From positions 1-36,831 of IMG/VR virus record IMGVR_UViG_3300031951_020888: DNA of 36,831 nucleotides; one strand, 5' to 3'. Position 1 is the first letter of the stretch, and each line of letters starts with the position of its first letter. This stretch comes from a virus. Shown here one piece after another: positions 34,297 through 36,831 of this stretch. The translations under genes and the position numbers were made by a program. The notes beneath the pieces were generated by a model. It did not search any database and was not told where the DNA came from. It saw only the letters and a program-made list of their open reading frames with translations.

Positions 34297-35190
34297 CTAG
34301 AGAGATAATATTAAATTTCTATAAGATGAATAACCCGATGGAATCTTTAGAAGATCTACGTTAGGAACTTGAGAAATTGCTTTGGAAACATCTTCTGATA
34401 TTGAATCTTTTTCAAGAACAATCTCAGCGATTCCTACGGGCCTGGATACGACCGGTATATTGAGAAGACCGCATTCTATCAAAGACTGTGGACCGCCTTC
34501 ACACCTAGATGTAACAGGGTATAGATCAAGGCATTGATATAGCTCGTTCAAGACATTCTGAGATGGTCTATCAAAATATGTGTAATTGATGTTTAAGTCC
34601 ATCAGCTTATTAATGACATATTGTCTACGCCAACCTGCAAGGACAACATGAAGATCATCTCTTTTTATCTTCTCTAGATAGTCAACTAGAAGATCTGGGC
34701 CTTTTTCTAACTTTGGAGACAAAAGATCGGAACCTTCCGTATCTCTTTGAAATGATCCCACGCAGAAACTATCGACAGGCAGTCCATGCTTTGCTCTAAG
34801 ATCTTTCTTATCTCCTGTCCTTTTCCAAATTTTTTGATTTGCCCAATAAGGAATTACATGAACAGGTTTATCTGTTATATTTTTTACAAATTTTTCTGTT
34901 CTAAAATTTGGAACGTGGTAAACTGATGTCAAAGAATCTCTATCTAGAAATTCTTTAAGCTTATTGTTGTTAAATTTATCTTCTACGATATGATGTATCG
35001 TAGTTATAACCTTCTTTTTTGTCAAGAAATTTCTGGGTATATTGTTATAACACCAACTTGCCATCAACCAGACTACATCAGCTTCAACTATGTTGTTTGT
35101 GCTAATATCAAAATTATCTTGATACCACTCATCAACAAGCCTGTCTACTATCCAGTCTTCTGATGGTCTAAGTAGAAATACTTTGTTCAT
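34297..35190 (-). CDS. GT4-type glycosyltransferase (297 aa)
   Basis: A short GT-B protein. N-terminal half: MNKVFLLRPSEDWIVDRLVD, VVWLMASWCYNNIPRNF, KVITTIHHIVEDKF. Donor half: FCVGSFQRDTEGSD, LHVVLAGWRRQYV, then CLDLYPVTSRCEGGPQSLIE with E-x7-E (EGGPQSLIE) and NIPVVSRPVGIAEIVL. The composition of both halves is typical of compact phage and archaeal GT4 proteins. It overlaps gmd by 4 nt, so it may use the product pathway of that enzyme (GDP-linked deoxysugar); that link is inference. Confidence 0.8.
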   Translation of the reverse strand: MNKVFLLRPSEDWIVDRLVDEWYQDNFDISTNNIVEADVVWLMASWCYNNIPRNFLTKKKVITTIHHIVEDKFNNNKLKEFLDRDSLTSVYHVPNFRTEKFVKNITDKPVHVIPYWANQKIWKRTGDKKDLRAKHGLPVDSFCVGSFQRDTEGSDLLSPKLEKGPDLLVDYLEKIKRDDLHVVLAGWRRQYVINKLMDLNINYTYFDRPSQNVLNELYQCLDLYPVTSRCEGGPQSLIECGLLNIPVVSRPVGIAEIVLEKDSISEDVSKAISQVPNVDLLKIPSGYSSYRNLILSL

Positions 35191-36182
35191 AGACCAAGTG
35201 AAGCCTTTTCTCTTTTTGCAAGTTCAATGTCATGAACTACCATTTTAGTGACCAAAGACTTAAAATCAACTTTGGGAGACCACCCAAGTAAAGTTTTTGC
35301 TTTGTTGTAGTCGCCTGTCAGAGTATCAACTTCTGAAGGCCTCATGAATTTCTCGTCTATCTTTAAATATTTTTTAGGATCAAGTTGAGCAGCTTCAAAT
35401 GCTGCATTCACAAAATCATGAACAGAATGCTGCACTCCTGTTCCAATCACAAAATCTTCAGGAGATTCATGCTGTAACATTCGCCACATTGCTTCCACAT
35501 ATTCAGGAGCATAACCCCAGTCTCTCATGGCAGAAGTATTTCCCAGCTTAAGATCTTCCTGAAGACCTTCCTTAATTCTTCCAACAGCCCTCGTTATCTT
35601 TCTTGTGACGAAATTTTCTCCTCTGCGCTCAGACTCATGATTAAAAAGAATTCCGCTACATGCAAATATTCCATATGATTCTCTATAGTTCTGGGTGATG
35701 TAATGGGCATACACCTTTGCACATCCATATGGGCTTCTAGGGTAGAACGGCGTAGATTCATTTTGTGGAGTTTCTCTCACTTTGCCAAACATTTCGCTGG
35801 ATGATGCTTGATAAAATTTACAATTAATTTTTGATCTTCTAATTGCGTCGAGAAGATTAAGTGCACCTAAAGCAGTTACTTCAGAAGTATTAACAGGCTG
35901 ATCGAAAGAAAGACCTACGTGACTTTGAGCTGCAAGATTATAAACTTCATCAGGCCCTATGTCTTCTAGCAGTCCTCTCATACCAGACGCGTCCATTAAA
36001 TCTCCGTGGTGGACAACTAGCTTGTTGGTCAACATAGCATTCTTGAGATGACCCCACCTATCTGGTGTGAATTGTGTTGACTGTCTTATAAGACCATGTA
36101 CTTCGTATCCTTTGTCTATTAAAAGATCTACAAGATAGCTTCCATCTTGACCTGTCACACCTGTTATAAATGCCTTTTTCAT
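35187..36182 (-). CDS. gmd: GDP-mannose 4,6-dehydratase
   Basis: The start is the ATG at 36182, overlapping the preceding stop by one base (TGATG); a TTG one codon upstream is possible but less likely. Short-chain dehydrogenase fold: ITGVTGQDGSYLVDLLIDKG (NADP loop, residues 6-25), HGDLMD, YNLAAQSHVGLSFDQP, the catalytic SSSEMFG (127-133), and the Tyr-x3-Lys pair in SPYGCAKVYAH (Y152, K156), then FNHESERRGENFVTRK, NTSAMRDWGYAPEYVEAMW. These are the GMD-specific blocks. Reaction: GDP-D-mannose to GDP-4-keto-6-deoxy-D-mannose, the precursor of GDP-fucose, rhamnose, perosamine and others. The enzyme that takes the next step is not recognised in the window. At 331 aa it is near full length. Confidence 0.93.
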   Translation of the reverse strand: MKKAFITGVTGQDGSYLVDLLIDKGYEVHGLIRQSTQFTPDRWGHLKNAMLTNKLVVHHGDLMDASGMRGLLEDIGPDEVYNLAAQSHVGLSFDQPVNTSEVTALGALNLLDAIRRSKINCKFYQASSSEMFGKVRETPQNESTPFYPRSPYGCAKVYAHYITQNYRESYGIFACSGILFNHESERRGENFVTRKITRAVGRIKEGLQEDLKLGNTSAMRDWGYAPEYVEAMWRMLQHESPEDFVIGTGVQHSVHDFVNAAFEAAQLDPKKYLKIDEKFMRPSEVDTLTGDYNKAKTLLGWSPKVDFKSLVTKMVVHDIELAKREKASLGL

Positions 36183-36541
36183 CAAGACCTCTTCTTAATT
36201 TCGTGAACAAATATTGGAGAAAAAGCAGTACCATTAAACATCGTTGCTAGCATCGCCAATTCTTTGGTTGTAATATTTTCAAGCTTTGCTCTCTTGTCAA
36301 AGATGTTTGGATCTAGTTCTTCTCTTCCGTTTATGTTTACGGAATCATAATACATCTGTGCTATTAGATTAACACCTTCATTAGAAATGGGAATGTTTGA
36401 CTCTTGAAATACGTCTACTAGACAATTGAAGATATCTGTATAAATTTGAATACACGTAGAAGAATTTAAATTACTCTCTTTGTAGGACTCTAGCTTAGAA
36501 ACAAGTAGCTTAGATAAAGAATCGTGAATTTGCTTATTCAT
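36182..36541 (-). CDS. Small protein of unknown function (119 aa)
   Basis: I do not recognise a family. The sequence is mostly helical, with no signal peptide, membrane segment or cysteine motif. SLSKLLVSKLESYKESNL, CIQIYTDIFNCLVDVF and GVNLIAQMYYDSVNI form probable amphipathic helices. The last third (ENITTKELAMLATMFNGTAF) contains a possible short helix-turn before a basic end (HEIKKRS). Its only context is its place between two nucleotide-sugar dehydratases, with overlaps of 8 nt (upstream) and 1 nt (downstream). It might be a phage-specific accessory protein unrelated to sugar metabolism. Confidence 0.7.
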   Translation of the reverse strand: MNKQIHDSLSKLLVSKLESYKESNLNSSTCIQIYTDIFNCLVDVFQESNIPISNEGVNLIAQMYYDSVNINGREELDPNIFDKRAKLENITTKELAMLATMFNGTAFSPIFVHEIKKRS

Positions 36542-36831
36542 TTGTCATTCCATTTATTGTTTTTTCAAGTCCGTCATCAAAAGATGTGTAATTAGTTTTT
36601 ATTATTCTTGAAAGCTTTTTTGAAGATATGCTGTACCGTTTGTCATGTCCTGGTCTATCTTGTGAAGTAACTACAATATCTTCAAATTTAATAGTTTTGT
36701 CTTTCTTTTTGTTGTAAGCGTTAAGAACTTTTCTTAATACTTCGATATTCTTCAAAGAGATGCCGGAGCTCAAGTTATACGTGTTATTCCAGACAACAGA
36801 TTCTTTATTTAGAATAGATCTTACAATTTTT
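36534..36831 (-). CDS. dTDP-glucose 4,6-dehydratase-like, C-terminal part (N-terminus outside window)
   Basis: An open frame enters from the right edge and ends with TAA at 36534. Visible sequence: NTYNLSSGISLKNIEVLRKV, matching the 'YN(I/L)GxGxxxxN' segment of RmlB-type SDR enzymes, then SQDRPGHDKRYSISSKKL, the diagnostic 'DRPGHDRRYxID' block that binds the substrate nucleotide sugar. It is followed by the typical SFDDGLEKTI helix and a C-terminal tail. Known reaction for RmlB: dTDP-glucose to dTDP-4-keto-6-deoxyglucose. The catalytic residues lie outside the window, so activity cannot be checked. The TTG in YNLSS is not the start. Confidence 0.8.
   Translation of the reverse strand, partial: KIVRSILNKESVVWNNTYNLSSGISLKNIEVLRKVLNAYNKKKDKTIKFEDIVVTSQDRPGHDKRYSISSKKLSRIIKTNYTSFDDGLEKTINGMTNE

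Overview
The window is one continuous stretch of a tailed-phage genome. It most likely comes from a contractile-tailed myovirus of the wider T4 superfamily, probably marine or aquatic. The evidence is a T4/P2-type baseplate core (gp6/gpJ-like, gp25-like, gp5-like hub and a probable gp7/gpI-like wedge protein), a T4 gp55-like late sigma factor with a possible gp33-like partner, and a very long tail-fibre-like gene. The host cannot be named from the sequence. Every gene I can support lies on the minus strand and is transcribed right to left. Genes overlap (often by the 4-nt ATGA arrangement) or lie within 55 bp of each other, so there is no gene-free stretch above 300 bp. I saw no tRNA, rRNA, CRISPR array, insertion sequence, integrase or convincing terminator.

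Layout in transcription order. (1) 36831-23113: a dense sugar and glycan cassette. It holds a dTDP-glucose 4,6-dehydratase-like C-terminus cut by the window edge, a small unknown protein, GDP-mannose 4,6-dehydratase, three GT4 glycosyltransferases, four methyltransferases or methyltransferase-like proteins, a polysaccharide-deacetylase-like protein, two GT2 glycosyltransferases, a GT-B-like protein, a NeuB-like synthase, a NeuA-like cytidylyltransferase, a D-2-hydroxyacid dehydrogenase and a short UDP-glucose dehydrogenase. (2) 23076-22264: a GC-richer RecB/Cas4-like PD-(D/E)XK nuclease with a probable Fe-S cysteine set, flanked by the only sizeable gaps in this half. (3) 22218-19772: two more GT4 glycosyltransferases. 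(4) 19772-18314: a small membrane-anchored protein, the late sigma factor and the gp33 candidate. (5) 18309-3609: baseplate hub and wedge genes (gp5-, gp25- and gp6-like), a DNRLRE-like protein, a LamG protein with a gpI/gp7-like segment, and three large unrecognised structural proteins. (6) 3607-1: a GC-rich collagen-containing tail fibre running off the left edge. This gene is easily missed because it has no stop codon inside the window.

How the genes may work together (inference): the cassette could supply activated sugars (GDP-4-keto-6-deoxymannose, dTDP-4-keto-6-deoxyglucose, UDP-glucuronate and a CMP-activated sugar acid) plus at least seven transferases and modifying enzymes. No flippase, polymerase, chain-length regulator or membrane-bound priming transferase is visible. 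The glycan may therefore be built in the cytosol, on virion proteins or DNA, or handed to host machinery. The cassette is co-oriented and tightly packed with the late sigma factor and baseplate genes, which fits a late, virion-related role but does not prove it.
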